A stretch of 64,000 nt of DNA from Terebella lapidaria (GCA_949152475.1 CASCJZ010000009.1:124001-188000), one strand, 5' to 3'. Counted from the stretch's first letter, positions 12,825 through 27,300 are shown. Numbers and translations: made by a program. The notes: a model not told the origin generated them from the sequence alone.

Positions 12825-12879
12825 AACAAACAAACGGAACTGACCAACATAGTTGTCGAATTTTCAATTCGTCAACTAA

Positions 12880-15800
12880 TAAAGCTCCGCAAGTAGAAGA
12901 GACCCTGCGTATATCCGTTTCATGTACAGGATCTTTGGTTTTTAGATGAATGGTGCTCCCTACGCATTTTCGTAAATGTCGATAGTGCTGATATAAAAGA
13001 GCCCCTGGCTCGCCAGAGATTGTATTTAAACAAGAGTTTTAGGCTTTGTTATATCACTTGTGCATTACTGAGTTAGAAAACCACAGAAATGTTGCTTTAG
13101 ATCAGTATTCAGATGCATACAAGGTATATTGTATTACTACGCGACCGAGTGTTGATATTAGAGACGGTACATGTGCACAGGGGGTAATCGTTTCCACATC
13201 TTATTGAGTTGTAAACGGGCTGACGAACAGATTTACCCCAGGTCTCTTTAAGTCTTGATATCTCAGCGAGTTTTCAAGTTATTTTGAACATGAAAAGTGC
13301 ACCTTAAACTAGAAATAACACCGCATTTTTCCACAAAACAGCTTCAAAATTCAATGTTCAATGATTTTTTGAAAATTGGATCCAGAGGAAAAATAAATGT
13401 ATCCATAAAACCCGGAATCCGGATCCGATCCGGATGAAATTTTGTCAGTTTATGGACCATGATAGTCCGCCACTTTATAGGAAAAATCAAGCTGAAATAT
13501 GCTCAATAGACCGAAATATAATATAAAATATAAGTTAAATGGAGTTTTCAATGTTAAATTCAAATAGCTGTCAAATCCGTAATCCGGGTCCGATCCGGGT
13601 CAAAATTATAATGTGTGTATAGGATGTCATTCTACACATGTGACTAAAATTTCAAGAGAATTCATTGAAAATTGAACGAGTTATGAATTTTTGAAAAATC
13701 GCCCCATGTTAAAGATAGGGATTTTTCGAGTTTTCAAGAATTTTTGATGACGTCATCAATAAACCGATTTTCTTCAAAAACTTTCGGTGTCCTTCCTGGG
13801 TGAATACCTACCTATCAGAAAAATTTGGTGATGCTCGCACTAAAACTGTGGCCTGTAACGTGCAAACAGACAGACAGACAGACAGACAAACAAACAAACA
13901 AACGGAACTGACCAACATAGTTGTCGAATTTTCAATTCGTCAACTAATAAAGCTCCGCAAGTAGAAGAGACCCTGCGTATATCCGTTTCATGTACAGGAT
14001 CTTTGGTTTTTAGATGAATGGTGCTCCCTACGCATTTTCGTAAATGTCGATAGTGCTGATATAAAAGAGCCCCTGGCTCGCCAGAGATTGTATTTAAACA
14101 AGAGTTTTAGGCTTTGTTATATCACTTGTGCATTACTGAGTTAGAAAACCACAGAAATGTTGCTTTAGATCAGTATTCAGATGCATACAAGGTATATTGT
14201 ATTACTACGCGACCGAGTGTTGATATTAGAGACGGTACATGTGCACAGGGGGTAATCGTTTCCACATCTTATTGAGTTGTAAACGGGCTGACGAACAGAT
14301 TTACCCCAGGTCTCTTTAAGTCTTGATATCTCAGCGAGTTTTCAAGTTATTTTGAACATGAAAAGTGCACCTTAAACTAGAAATAACACCGCATTTTTCC
14401 ACAAAACAGCTTCAAAATTCAATGTTCAATGATTTTTTGAAAATTGGATCCAGAGGAAAAATAAATGTATCCATAAAACCCGGAATCCGGATCCGATCCG
14501 GATGAAATTTTGTCAGTTTATGGACCATGATAGTCCGCCACTTTATAGGAAAAATCAAGCTGAAATATGCTCAATAGACCGAAATATAATATAAAATATA
14601 AGTTAAATGGAGTTTTCAATGTTAAATTCAAATAGCTGTCAAATCCGTAATCCGGGTCCGATCCGGGTCAAAATTATAATGTGTGTATAGGATGTCATTC
14701 TACACATGTGACTAAAATTTCAAGAGAATTCATTGAAAATTGAACGAGTTATGAATTTTTGAAAAATCGCCCCATGTTAAAGATAGGGATTTTTCGAGTT
14801 TTCAAGAATTTTTGATGACGTCATCAATAAACCGATTTTCTTCAAAAACTTTCGGTGTCCTTCCTGGGTGAATACCTACCTATCAGAAAAATTTGGTGAT
14901 GCTCGCACTAAAACTGTGGCCTGTAACGTGCAAACAGACAGACAGACAGACAGACAAACAAACAAACAAACGGAACTGACCAACATAGTTGTCGAATTTT
15001 CAATTCGTCAACTAATAAAGCTCCGCAAGTAGAAGAGACCCTGCGTATATCCGTTTCATGTACAGGATCTTTGGTTTTTAGATGAATGGTGCTCCCTACG
15101 CATTTTCGTAAATGTCGATAGTGCTGATATAAAAGAGCCCCTGGCTCGCCAGAGATTGTATTTAAACAAGAGTTTTAGGCTTTGTTATATCACTTGTGCA
15201 TTACTGAGTTAGAAAACCACAGAAATGTTGCTTTAGATCAGTATTCAGATGCATACAAGGTATATTGTATTACTACGCGACCGAGTGTTGATATTAAAGA
15301 CGGTACATGTGCACAGGGGGTAATCGTTTCCACATCTTATTGAGTTGTAAACGGGCTGACGAACAGATTTACCCCAGGTCTCTTTAAGTCTTGATATCTC
15401 AGCGAGTTTTCAAGTTATTTTGAACATGAAAAGTGCACCTTAAACTAGAAATAACACCGCATTTTTCCACAAAACAGCTTCAAAATTCAATGTTCAATGA
15501 TTTTTTGAAAATTGGATCCAGAGGAAAAATAAATGTATCCATAAAACCCGGAATCCGGATCCGATCCGGATGAAATTTTGTCAGTTTATGGACCATGATA
15601 GTCCGCCACTTTATAGGAAAAATCAAGCTGAAATATGCTCAATAGACCGAAATATAATATAAAATATAAGTTAAATGGAGTTTTCAATGTTAAATTCAAA
15701 TAGCTGTCAAATCCGTAATCCGGGTCCGATCCGGGTCAAAATTATAATGTGTGTATAGGATGTCATTCTACACATGTGACTAAAATTTCAAGAGAATTCA

Positions 15801-18800
15801 TTGAAAATTGAACGAGTTATGAATTTTTGAAAAATCGCCCCATGTTAAAGATAGGGATTTTTCGAGTTTTCAAGAATTTTTGATGACGTCATCAATAAAC
15901 CGATTTTCTTCAAAAACTTTCGGTGTCCTTCCTGGGTGAATACCTACCTATCAGAAAAATTTGGTGATGCTCGCACTAAAACTGTGGCCTGTAACGTGCA
16001 AACAGACAGACAGACAGACAGACAAACAAACAAACAAACGGAACTGACCAACATAGTTGTCGAATTTTCAATTCGTCAACTAATAAAGCTCCGCAAGTAG
16101 AAGAGACCCTGCGTATATCCGTTTCATGTACAGGATCTTTGGTTTTTAGATGAATGGTGCTCCCTACGCATTTTCGTAAATGTCGATAGTGCTGATATAA
16201 AAGAGCCCCTGGCTCGCCAGAGATTGTATTTAAACAAGAGTTTTAGGCTTTGTTATATCACTTGTGCATTACTGAGTTAGAAAACCACAGAAATGTTGCT
16301 TTAGATCAGTATTCAGATGCATACAAGGTATATTGTATTACTACGCGACCGAGTGTTGATATTAGAGACGGTACATGTGCACAGGGGGTAATCGTTTCCA
16401 CATCTTATTGAGTTGTAAACGGGCTGACGAACAGATTTACCCCAGGTCTCTTTAAGTCTTGATATCTCAGCGAGTTTTCAAGTTATTTTGAACATGAAAA
16501 GTGCACCTTAAACTAGAAATAACACCGCATTTTTCCACAAAACAGCTTCAAAATTCAATGTTCAATGATTTTTTGAAAATTGGATCCAGAGGAAAAATAA
16601 ATGTATCCATAACACCCGGAATCCGGATCCGATCCGGATGAAATTTTGTCAGTTTATGGACCATGATAGTCCGCCACTTTATAGGAAAAATCAAGCTGAA
16701 ATATGCTCAATAGACCGAAATATAATATAAAATATAAGTTAAATGGAGTTTTCAATGTTAAATTCAAATAGCTGTCAAATCCGTAATCCGGGTCCGATCC
16801 GGGTCAAAATTATAATGTGTGTATAGGATGTCATTCTACACATGTGACTAAAATTTCAAGAGAATTCATTGAAAATTGAACGAGTTATGAATTTTTGAAA
16901 AATCGCCCCATGTTAAAGATAGGGATTTTTCGAGTTTTCAAGAATTTTTGATGACGTCATCAATAAACCGATTTTCTTCAAAAACTTTCGGTGTCCTTCC
17001 TGGGTGAATACCTACCTATCAGAAAAATTTGGTGATGCTCGCACTAAAACTGTGGCCTGTAACGTGCAAACAGACAGACAGACAGACAGACAAACAAACA
17101 AACAAACGGAACTGACCAACATAGTTGTCGAATTTTCAATTCGTCAACTAATAAAGCTCCGCAAGTAGAAGAGACCCTGCGTATATCCGTTTCATGTACA
17201 GGATCTTTGGTTTTTAGATGAATGGTGCTCCCTACGCATTTTCGTAAATGTCGATAGTGCTGATATAAAAGAGCCCCTGGCTCGCCAGAGATTGTATTTA
17301 AACAAGAGTTTTAGGCTTTGTTATATCACTTGTGCATTACTGAGTTAGAAAACCACAGAAATGTTGCTTTAGATCAGTATTCAAATGCATACAAGGTATA
17401 TTGTATTACTACGCGACCGAGTGTTGATATTAGAGACGGTACATGTGCACAGGGGGTAATCGTTTCCACATCTTATTGAGTTGTAAACGGGCTGACGAAC
17501 AGATTTACCCCAGGTCTCTTTAAGTCTTGATATCTCAGCGAGTTTTCAAGTTATTTTGAACATGAAAAGTGCACCTTAAACTAGAAATAACACCGCATTT
17601 TTCCACAAAACAGCTTCAAAATTCAATGTTCAATGATTTTTTGAAAATTGGATCCAGAGGAAAAATAAATGTATCCATAAAACCCGGAATCCGGATCCGA
17701 TCCGGATGAAATTTTGTCAGTTTATGGACCATGATAGTCCGCCACTTTATAGGAAAAATCAAGCTGAAATATGCTCAATAGACCGAAATATAATATAAAA
17801 TATAAGTTAAATGGAGTTTTCAATGTTAAATTCAAATAGCTGTCAAATCCGTAATCCGGGTCCGATCCGGGTCAAAATTATAATGTGTGTATAGGATGTC
17901 ATTCTACACATGTGACTAAAATTTCAAGAGAATTCATTGAAAATTTAACGAGTTATGAATTTTTGAAAAATCGCCCCATGTTAAAGATAGGGATTTTTCG
18001 AGTTTTCAAGAATTTTTGATGACGTCATCAATAAACCGATTTTCTTCAAAAACTTTCGGTGTCCTTCCTGGGTGAATACCTACCTATCAGAAAAATTTGG
18101 TGATGCTCGCACTAAAACTGTGGCCTGTAACGTGCAAACAGACAGACAGACAGACAGACAAACAAACAAACAAACGGAACTGACCAACATAGTTGTCGAA
18201 TTTTCAATTCGTCAACTAATAAAGCTCCGCAAGTAGAAGAGACCCTGCGTATATCCGTTTCATGTACAGGATCTTTGGTTTTTAGATGAATGGTGCTCCC
18301 TACGCATTTTCGTAAATGTCGATAGTGCTGATATAAAAGAGCCCCTGGCTCGCCAGAGATTGTATTTAAACAAGAGTTTTAGGCTTTGTTATATCACTTG
18401 TGCATTACTGAGTTAGAAAACCACAGAAATGTTGCTTTAGATCAGTATTCAGATGCATACAAGGTATATTGTATTACTACGCGACCGAGTGTTGATATTA
18501 GAGACGGTACATGTGCACAGGGGGTAATCGTTTCCACATCTTATTGAGTTGTAAACGGGCTGACGAACAGATTTACCCCAGGTCTCTTTAAGTCTTGATA
18601 TCTCAGCGAGTTTTCAAGTTATTTTGAACATGAAAAGTGCACCTTAAACTAGAAATAACACCGCATTTTTCCACAAAACAGCTTCAAAATTCAATGTTCA
18701 ATGATTTTTTGAAAATTGGATCCAGAGGAAAAATAAATGTATCCATAAAACCCGGAATCCGGATCCGATCCGGATGAAATTTTGTCAGTTTATGGACCAT

Positions 18801-19205
18801 GATAGTCCGCCACTTTATAGGAAAAATCAAGCTGAAATATGCTCAATAGACCGAAATATAATATAAAATATAAGTTAAATGGAGTTTTCAATGTTAAATT
18901 CAAATAGCTGTCAAATCCGTAATCCGGGTCCGATCCGGGTCAAAATTATAATGTGTGTATAGGATGTCATTCTACACATGTGACTAAAATTTCAAGAGAA
19001 TTCATTGAAAATTGAACGAGTTATGAATTTTTGAAAAATCGCCCCATGTTAAAGATAGGGATTTTTCGAGTTTTCAAGAATTTTTGATGACGTCATCAAT
19101 AAACCGATTTTCTTCAAAAACTTTCGGTGTCCTTCCTGGGTGAATACCTACCTATCAGAAAAATTTGGTGATGCTCGCACTAAAACTGTGGCCTGTAACG
19201 TGCAA

Positions 19206-19236
<31 letters not shown>

Positions 19237-21427
19237 AACAAACAAACGGAACTGACCAACATAGTTGTCGAATTTTCAATTCGTCAACTAATAAAGCTCC
19301 GCAAGTAGAAGAGACCCTGCGTATATCCGTTTCATGTACAGGATCTTTGGTTTTTAGATGAATGGTGCTCCCTACGCATTTTCGTAAATGTCGATAGTGC
19401 TGATATAAAAGAGCCCCTGGCTCGCCAGAGATTGTATTTAAACAAGAGTTTTAGGCTTTGTTATATCACTTGTGCATTACTGAGTTAGAAAACCACAGAA
19501 ATGTTGCTTTAGATCAGTATTCAGATGCATACAAGGTATATTGTATTACTACGCGACCGAGTGTTGATATTAGAGACGGTACATGTGCACAGGGGGTAAT
19601 CGTTTCCACATCTTATTGAGTTGTAAACGGGCTGACGAACAGATTTACCCCAGGTCTCTTTAAGTCTTGATATCTCAGCGAGTTTTCAAGTTATTTTGAA
19701 CATGAAAAGTGCACCTTAAACTAGAAATAACACCGCATTTTTCCACAAAACAGCTTCAAAATTCAATGTTCAATGATTTTTTGAAAATTGGATCCAGAGG
19801 AAAAATAAATGTATCCATAAAACCCGGAATCCGGATCCGATCCGGATGAAATTTTGTCAGTTTATGGACCATGATAGTCCGCCACTTTATAGGAAAAATC
19901 AAGCTGAAATATGCTCAATAGACCGAAATATAATATAAAATATAAGTTAAATGGAGTTTTCAATGTTAAATTCAAATAGCTGTCAAATCCGTAATCCGGG
20001 TCCGATCCGGGTCAAAATTATAATGTGTGTATAGGATGTCATTCTACACATGTGACTAAAATTTCAAGAGAATTCATTGAAAATTGAACGAGTTATGAAT
20101 TTTTGAAAAATCGCCCCATGTTAAAGATAGGGATTTTTCGAGTTTTCAAGAATTTTTGATGACGTCATCAATAAACCGATTTTCTTCAAAAACTTTCGGT
20201 GTCCTTCCTGGGTGAATACCTACCTATCAGAAAAATTTGGTGATGCTCGCACTAAAACTGTGGCCTGTAACGTGCAAACAGACAGACAGACAGACAGACA
20301 AACAAACAAACAAACGGAACTGACCAACATAGTTGTCGAATTTTCAATTCGTCAACTAATAAAGCTCCGCAAGTAGAAGAGACCCTGCGTATATCCGTTT
20401 CATGTACAGGATCTTTGGTTTTTAGATGAATGGTGCTCCCTACGCATTTTCGTAAATGTCGATAGTGCTGATATAAAAGAGCCCCTGGCTCGCCAGAGAT
20501 TGTATTTAAACAAGAGTTTTAGGCTTTGTTATATCACTTGTGCATTACTGAGTTAGAAAACCACAGAAATGTTGCTTTAGATCAGTATTCAGATGCATAC
20601 AAGGTATATTGTATTACTACGCGACCGAGTGTTGATATTAGAGACGGTACATGTGCACAGGGGGTAATCGTTTCCACATCTTATTGAGTTGTAAACGGGC
20701 TGACGAACAGATTTACCCCAGGTCTCTTTAAGTCTTGATATCTCAGCGAGTTTTCAAGTTATTTTGAACATGAAAAGTGCACCTTAAACTAGAAATAACA
20801 CCGCATTTTTCCACAAAACAGCTTCAAAATTCAATGTTCAATGATTTTTTGAAAATTGGATCCAGAGGAAAAATAAATGTATCCATAAAACCCGGAATCC
20901 GGATCCGATCCGGATGAAATTTTGTCAGTTTATGGACCATGATAGTCCGCCACTTTATAGGAAAAATCAAGCTGAAATATGCTCAATAGACCGAAATATA
21001 ATATAAAATATAAGTTAAATGGAGTTTTCAATGTTAAATTCAAATAGCTGTCAAATCCGTAATCCGGGTCCGATCCGGGTCAAAATTATAATGTGTGTAT
21101 AGGATGTCATTCTACACATGTGACTAAAATTTCAAGAGAATTCATTGAAAATTGAACGAGTTATGAATTTTTGAAAAATCGCCCCATGTTAAAGATAGGG
21201 ATTTTTCGAGTTTTCAAGAATTTTTGATGACGTCATCAATAAACCGATTTTCTTCAAAAACTTTCGGTGTCCTTCCTGGGTGAATACCTACCTATCAGAA
21301 AAATTTGGTGATGCTCGCACTAAAACTGTGGCCTGTAACGTGCAAACAGACAGACAGACAGACAGACAAACAAACAAACAAACGGAACTGACCAACATAG
21401 TTGTCGAATTTTCAATTCGTCAACTAA
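12880..21427 (+). repeat. Tandem array of eight type A monomers
   Basis: Starts are 12880, 13948, 15016, 16084, 17152, 18220, 19292 and 20360. All are 1068 bp except the one at 18220, which is 1072 bp because of one extra CAGA unit. Private single-base variants that I could see are at 15297 (G to A), 16613 (A to C), 17384 (G to A) and 17946 (G to T). No variant is shared between monomers here, so divergence is very low. Confidence 0.95.
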
Positions 21428-21480
21428 CAAACAAACGGAACTGACCAACATAGTTGTCGAATTTCCAATTCGTCAACTAA
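21428..21480 (+). repeat. Extra 53-bp 3'-end module at an A-to-B switch
   Basis: The preceding A monomer is already complete at 21427. This stretch repeats only the end: (CAAA)2, CGGAACTGACCAACATAG, and the terminal palindrome, with one C-for-T change in the palindrome centre. It looks like the leftover 3' end of another element. The left-hand part that would match it is not in the window. Confidence 0.9.
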
Positions 21481-23288
21481 TAAAGCTCCGCAAGTAGAAG
21501 AGACCCTGCGTATATCCATTTCATGTACAGGATCTTTGGTTTTTAGATGAATGGTGCTCCCTACGCGTTTTCGTCACCCCCGATAGTGCTGAAATAAAAG
21601 ATCCCCTCGCTTGCCACAGATTGTATTTAGACAAGGGTTTTAGGCTTTGTTACATCACTTGTGCATCACTGAGTTGGAAAACCACAGAAATGTTGCTTTA
21701 GACCAGTATTCAGATGCATACAAGGTATATTGTATTACTACGCTACCGAGTGTTGATATTAGAGACGGTACGTGTGCACAGGGGGTAATCGTTTCCACAT
21801 CTTATTGAATTGTGAACGGGCTGACCAACAGTTTTACCCCAGGTCTCTTTAAGTCTTAATATCTCAGCGAGTTTTCAAGTTATTTTGAAAATAAAAAGTG
21901 CACCTTAAACTAGAAATAACACTGCATTTTTCTACATAACAGCTTCAAAATTCAATATCCAATGATTTTTTTAAAATTGGATCCAGAAGAAAATGAAATG
22001 TATCCGTAGAATCCGGATCCGATCCGGATCAAACTTGCAATGTCTCTAGAGGTTGTCATTCTACACATGTGACTAAAATTTCAAGAGAATTCAATAAAAA
22101 TTAAACGAGTTATGAATTTTTGAAAAATCGCCCCATGTTAAAGATAGGGATTTTTCGAGTTTTCAAGAATTTTTGATGACGTCATCAATAAACCGATTTT
22201 CTTCAAAAACTTTCGGTGTCCTTCCTGGGTGAATACCTACCTATCAGAAAAATTTCGTGATGCTCGCACTAAAACTGTGGCCTGTATCGTGCAAACAGAC
22301 AGACAGACAGACAGACAAACAAACAAACAAACAAACGGAACTGACCAACATAGTTGTCGAATTTTCAATTCGTCAACTAATAAAGCTCCGCAAGTAGAAG
22401 AGACCCTGCGTATATCCATTTCATGTACAGGATCTTTGGTTTTTAGATGAATGGTGCTCCCTACGCGTTTTCGTCACCCCCGATAGTGCTGAAATAAAAG
22501 ATCCCCTCGCTTGCCACAGATTGTATTTAGACAAGGGTTTTAGGCTTTGTTACATCACTTGTGCATCACTGAGTTGGAAAACCACAGAAATGTTGCTTTA
22601 GACCAGTATTCAGATGCATACAAGGTATATTGTATTACTACGCTACCGAGTGTTGATATTAGAGACGGTACGTGTGCACAGGGGGTAATCGTTTCCACAT
22701 CTTATTGAATTGTGAACGGGCTGACCAACAGTTTTACCCCAGGTCTCTTTAAGTCTTAATATCTCAGCGAGTTTTCAAGTTATTTTGAAAATAAAAAGTG
22801 CACCTTAAACTAGAAATAACACTGCATTTTTCTACATAAACAGCTTCAAAATTCAATATCCAATGATTTTTTTAAAATTGGATCCAGAAGAAAATGAAAT
22901 GTATCCGTAGAATCCGGAATCCGGATCCGATCCGGATCAAACTTGCAATGTCTCTAGAGGTTGTCATTCTACACATGTGACTAAAATTTCAAGAGAATTC
23001 AATAAAAATTAAACGAGTTATGAATTTTTGAAAAATCGCCCCATGTTAAAGATAGGGATTTTTCGAGTTTTCAAGAATTTTTGATGACGTCATCAATAAA
23101 CCGATTTTCTTCAAAAACTTTCGGTGTCCTTCCTGGGTGAATACCTACCTATCAGAAAAATTTCGTGATGCTCGCACTAAAACTGTGGCCTGTATCGTGC
23201 AAACAGACAGACAGACAGACAGACAAACAAACAAACAAACAAACGGAACTGACCAACATAGTTGTCGAATTTTCAATTCGTCAACTAA
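21481..23288 (+). repeat. Two type B monomers (900 and 908 bp)
   Basis: Monomers occupy 21481-22380 and 22381-23288. They match type A at both ends and in the core but lack about 160 bp of the A interior (the stretch from TTTGTCAGTTTATGG to the CCGGGTC direct repeat). They also carry many fixed differences, for example CGTCACCCCCGATAG before the core. The second copy has an extra 7-bp GGAATCC and one extra A. B resembles the type D core more than A does, so B may be nearer the ancestral form. The tract is (CAGA)5(CAAA)5. Confidence 0.92.
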
Positions 23289-23341
23289 CAAACAAACGGA
23301 ACTGACCAACATAGTTGTCGAATTTTCAATTCGTCAACTAA
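23289..23341 (+). repeat. Extra 53-bp 3'-end module at a B-to-A' switch
   Basis: This is the same module as at 21428-21480: (CAAA)2 plus linker plus palindrome, following a complete B monomer and preceding an A' monomer. Confidence 0.9.
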
Positions 23342-24360
23342 TAAAGCTCCGCAAGTAGAAGAGACCCTGCGTATATCCGTTTCATGTACAGGATCTTTGG
23401 TTTTTAGATGAATGGTGCTCCCTACGCATTTTCGTAAATGTCGATAGTGCTGATATAAAAGAGCCCCTGGCTCGCCAGAGATTGTATTTAAACAAGAGTT
23501 TTAGGCTTTGTTATATCACTTGTGCATTACTGAGTTAGAAAACCACAGAAATGTTGCTTTAGATCAGTATTCAGATGCATACAAGGTATATTGTATTACT
23601 ACGCGACCGAGTGTTGATATTAGAGACGGTACATGTGCACAGGGGGTAATCGTTTCCACATCTTATTGAGTTGTAAACGGGCTGACGAACAGATTTACCC
23701 CAGGTCTCTTTAAGTCTTGATATCTCAGCGAGTTTTCAAGTTATTTTGAACATGAAAAGTGCACCTTAAACTAGAAATAACACCGCATTTTTCCACAAAA
23801 CAGCTTCAAAATTCAATGTTCAATGATTTTTTGAAAATTGGATCCAGAGGAAAAATAAATGTATCCATAAAACCCGGAATCCGGATCCGATCCGGATGAA
23901 ATTTTGTCAGTTTATGGACCATGATAGTCCGCCACTTTGTAGGAAAAATCAAGCTGAAATATGCACAATAGACCGAAATATAATATAAAATATAAGTTAA
24001 ATGGAGTTTTCAATGTTAAATTCAAATAGCTGTCAAATCCGTAATCCGGGTCCGATCCGGGTCAAAATTATAATGTGTGTATAGGATGTCATTCTACACA
24101 TGTGACTAAAATTTCAAGAGAATTCATTGAAAATTGAACGAGTTATGAATTTTTGAAAAATCGCCCCATGTTAAAGATAGGGATTTTTCGAGTTTTCAAG
24201 AATTTTTGATGACGTCATCAATAAACCGATTTTCTTCAAAAACTTTCGGTGTCCTTCCTGGGTGAATACCTACCTATCAGAAAAATTTGGTGATGCTCGC
24301 ACTAAAACTGTGGCCTGTAACGTGCAAACAGACAGACAGACAAACAAACAAACAAACAAA

Positions 24361-27300
24361 CGAGATACCATTGGCCTGAAGGCCAAACTTGTCGAAATCT
24401 TTTTCTACATGCGTGGCCTACTTTAAGCATAATTGAATGAGGTTTCCGACGGTGTAATCCATTTCATTAAGGATTAATACTTACCCAGATACAATCCTAT
24501 TTCGAAAATGGACGTTTGACGTCATGACGTCATTGTTGTTGAATGTAACGTGTTTAAACTCGGTACATGGATGGGTATTAATATACGACATAGGTTCCCA
24601 TAATTACAGTCTAATAACTTCAAATTTGAGTGCACATCCCCTTCTCTGTGTGACAAACACTTTCAGATATATAGCCCTTTTTTTAAATTGACGTTTTACG
24701 TCATGACGTCATTGACGTTGAACGTAGCACGTTGAAACTTGGTATATGGCTGTATATCAGTATTCCACACAGGTTCTCATAATTACAGTTCAATACCTTT
24801 AAATTTGAGTGCCCTGTGGATATTTGAAAGTTTGTTGAAAAGTCGAAAAACTTGTATGACAGGCCTTACGTTTATGACGTCATAGCGGAAAATCTGTCAT
24901 GGCGGAAAAGTATCGGACAGTGCCCTCCTAAACCAGAATTCAACGAGCTTTCCAGTGGTGCAATTCGCTTCTCTGTGCGACAAATACTTTCAGAAATATA
25001 GCCCATTTTTAAAATTGACGTTTTACGTCATGACGTCATTCACGTTGAACGTAGCGCATTGAAACTTGGCATATGGCTGTATATTAATATTTTACATAGG
25101 TTCTCATAATTACAGTTCAAAACCTTCAAATTTGAGTGCACTGTGGGTGTTTGAATGTTTGCTGAAAAGTCGAAAATTTTGTATGACAGGCCTTACGTTT
25201 ATGACGTCATAGCGGAAAATCTATCAGGGCGGCAAAGTATCAGATAGTATCCTCTTAAACAAGAATTCAATGAGCTTTCCAGTGGTACAATCCGCTTCTC
25301 TGTATGACGGATAGTTTCCGAGATATAGCCCCATTTTCAAAATTGACGTTTTACGTCATGACGTCATTAACGTTGAACGTAACGCGTTGAAACTTGGTAT
25401 ATGGCTGTATAATAAAATTTCTCATAGGTTCTCATAATTACAGTTCAAAACCATGAACTTTGAGTACACTGTAGATGTTTGAATGTTTGCTGAAAAGTCG
25501 AAAACTTTGTATGACAGGCTTTACGTTTATGACGTCATAGCGGAAAATCTATCATGGCGGCAAAGTATCGGATAGTACCCTCTTAAACCAGAATTCAACG
25601 AGCTTTCCAGTGGTGCAATCCACTTCTCTGTACGACAAATAGTTTCCGAGATATAGCTCCATTTTTAAAATTGACGTTTTACGTCATGACGTCATTGACG
25701 TTGAACGTAGCGCGTTGAAACTTGGTGTGTTGCTGTATATTAATGTGTCACATAGGTTCTCATAATTACAGCTCAAAACCTTCAAATTTGAGAGCACTGT
25801 GGATGTTTGAATGTTTGCTGAAAAGTCGAAAATTTTGTATGACAGGCCTTACGTTTATGACGTCATAGCGGAAAATCTATCAGGGCGGCAAAGTATCAGA
25901 TAGTATCCTTTTAAACAAGAATTCAATGAGCTTTCCAGTGGTACAATCCGCTTCTCTGTACGACAAATATTTTCCGAGATATAGCCCCATTTGCAAAATT
26001 GACGTTTTACGTCATGACGTCATTGACGTTGAGCGTAGCGCGTTGAAACTTGGTATAGGGCTGTATAATAATATTTCACATAGGTTCTCATAATTACAGT
26101 TCAAAACGTTCAAATTTGAGTGCACTGTGGATGTTTGAATGTTTGCTGAAAAGTCGAAAATTTTGTATGACAGGCCTTACGTTTATGACGTCATAGCGGA
26201 AAATCTATCAGGGCGGCAAAGTATCAGATAGTATCCTTTTAAACAAGAATTCAATGAGCTTTCCAGTGGTACAATCCGCTTCTCTGTACGACAAATATTT
26301 TCCGAGATATAGCCCCATTTGCAAAATTGACGTTTTACGTCATGACGTCATTGACGTTGAGCGTAGCGCGTTGAAACTTGGTATAGGGCTGTATAATAAT
26401 ATTTCACATAGGTCCTCATAATTACAGTTCAAAACGTTCAAATTTGAGTGCATTGTGGATGTTTGAATGTTTGCTGAAAAGTCGAAAATTTTGTATGACA
26501 GGCCTTACGTTTATGACGTCATAGCGGAAAATCTATCATGACGGAAAAGTATCGTACAGTACCCTCCTAAACCAGAATTCAACGAGCTTTCCAGTGGTGC
26601 AATTCGCTTCTCTGTACGACGAATAGTTTCCGAGATATAGCTCCATTTTCAAAATTGACGTTTTACGTCATGACGTCATTGACGTTGAACGTAGCGCGTT
26701 GGAACTTGGTATGTGGCTGTATATTAATGTTTCAAATAGGTTCTCATAATTACAATTCAAAACCTTCAAATTTGAGTGCCCTGTGGATGTTTGAATGTTT
26801 GCTGAAAAGTCCAAAGTTTTGAATGACAGGCCTTACGTTTATGACGTCATAGCGGAAAATCTATCAGGGCGGCAAAGTATCGGATAGTACCCTCTTAAAC
26901 CAGAATTCAACGAGCTTTCCAGTGGTGCAAACCGCTTCTCTGTACGACGAATAGTTTCCGATATATAGCCCATTTTTGAAAATTGACGTTTTACGTCGTG
27001 ACGTCATTGACGTTCGATTGATTCAAGTGAAACTTCGCAGTTTGATGGATAATATAAACGTATAACAGTGTGCTAAATTTCAGAAATATGGTTACAAATT
27101 TGACTGCTGTGTGAATTTTTGAAAATTCGCCAATGATGAGAGATAGGGATTTTTCGAGTTTTCAAGAATTTTTAGTGACGTCATCAATAAACCGATTATT
27201 TCCAAAAACGTGCGGTCCCGTCCTTGGGCGAATACCTATCCCTCAAAAAAGTTTCGAGATGCTAGCGTGAAAACTGTGGCCGCTAGAGCGCGAACAAACA

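Larger units (their letters stand above)
11423..12826 (+). mobile_element. Element E1, complete HINE-like rolling-circle element with TGACCT-rich body
   Basis: It begins CGAGA, then a GCCC-CTA-GGGC hairpin (11428-11438), then the subterminal repeat ACTTGCCGGAA (11443-11453). It ends with a 28-bp perfect palindrome (12797-12824) whose right arm TTCCGGCAAGT is the reverse complement of the 5' repeat. The body has dense TGACCTTGACC and AAGGTCAAGG runs and TGACGTCA sites near 11895 and 12330. A conserved tail, GTGGACGCTAGGGCGCGC, precedes the CAAA tract. There is no target duplication and no protein, so it must be mobilised in trans. The lack of duplication and insertion between two A bases (T/T on the other strand) fit Helentron-type elements. 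A short sequence near 11470-11570 is directly duplicated (TTTCCAACTGTATCC). Confidence 0.8.
10408..12879 (+). repeat. Type A monomer split by a 1404-bp insertion
   Basis: The monomer starts at 10408 and its 3' end is at 12879. Its 2472 bp minus the 1404-bp insert leaves exactly 1068 bp. On the left the tract reads (CAGA)5(CAAA)2, and on the right it resumes as (CAAA)2 CGGAAC. The total of four CAAA units equals that of undisturbed neighbours. Confidence 0.95.

Noticed and set aside
11423-12826. MITE (cut-and-paste DNA transposon remnant)
   Set aside because: The matching end sequence is subterminal, not terminal, the 3' end alone is a full palindrome, and no target duplication is present.
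19140-19361. Recurring 70-90-codon frames through the CAGA/CAAA tract (TDRQTDRQTNKQTN)
   Set aside because: They appear only when tract length happens to keep the frame open (for example one extra CAGA at 19140) and are closed in identical neighbours.
796-21427. CRISPR-like array
   Set aside because: The period is 1068 bp with no short repeat and unique spacer pattern. This is a eukaryotic satellite.
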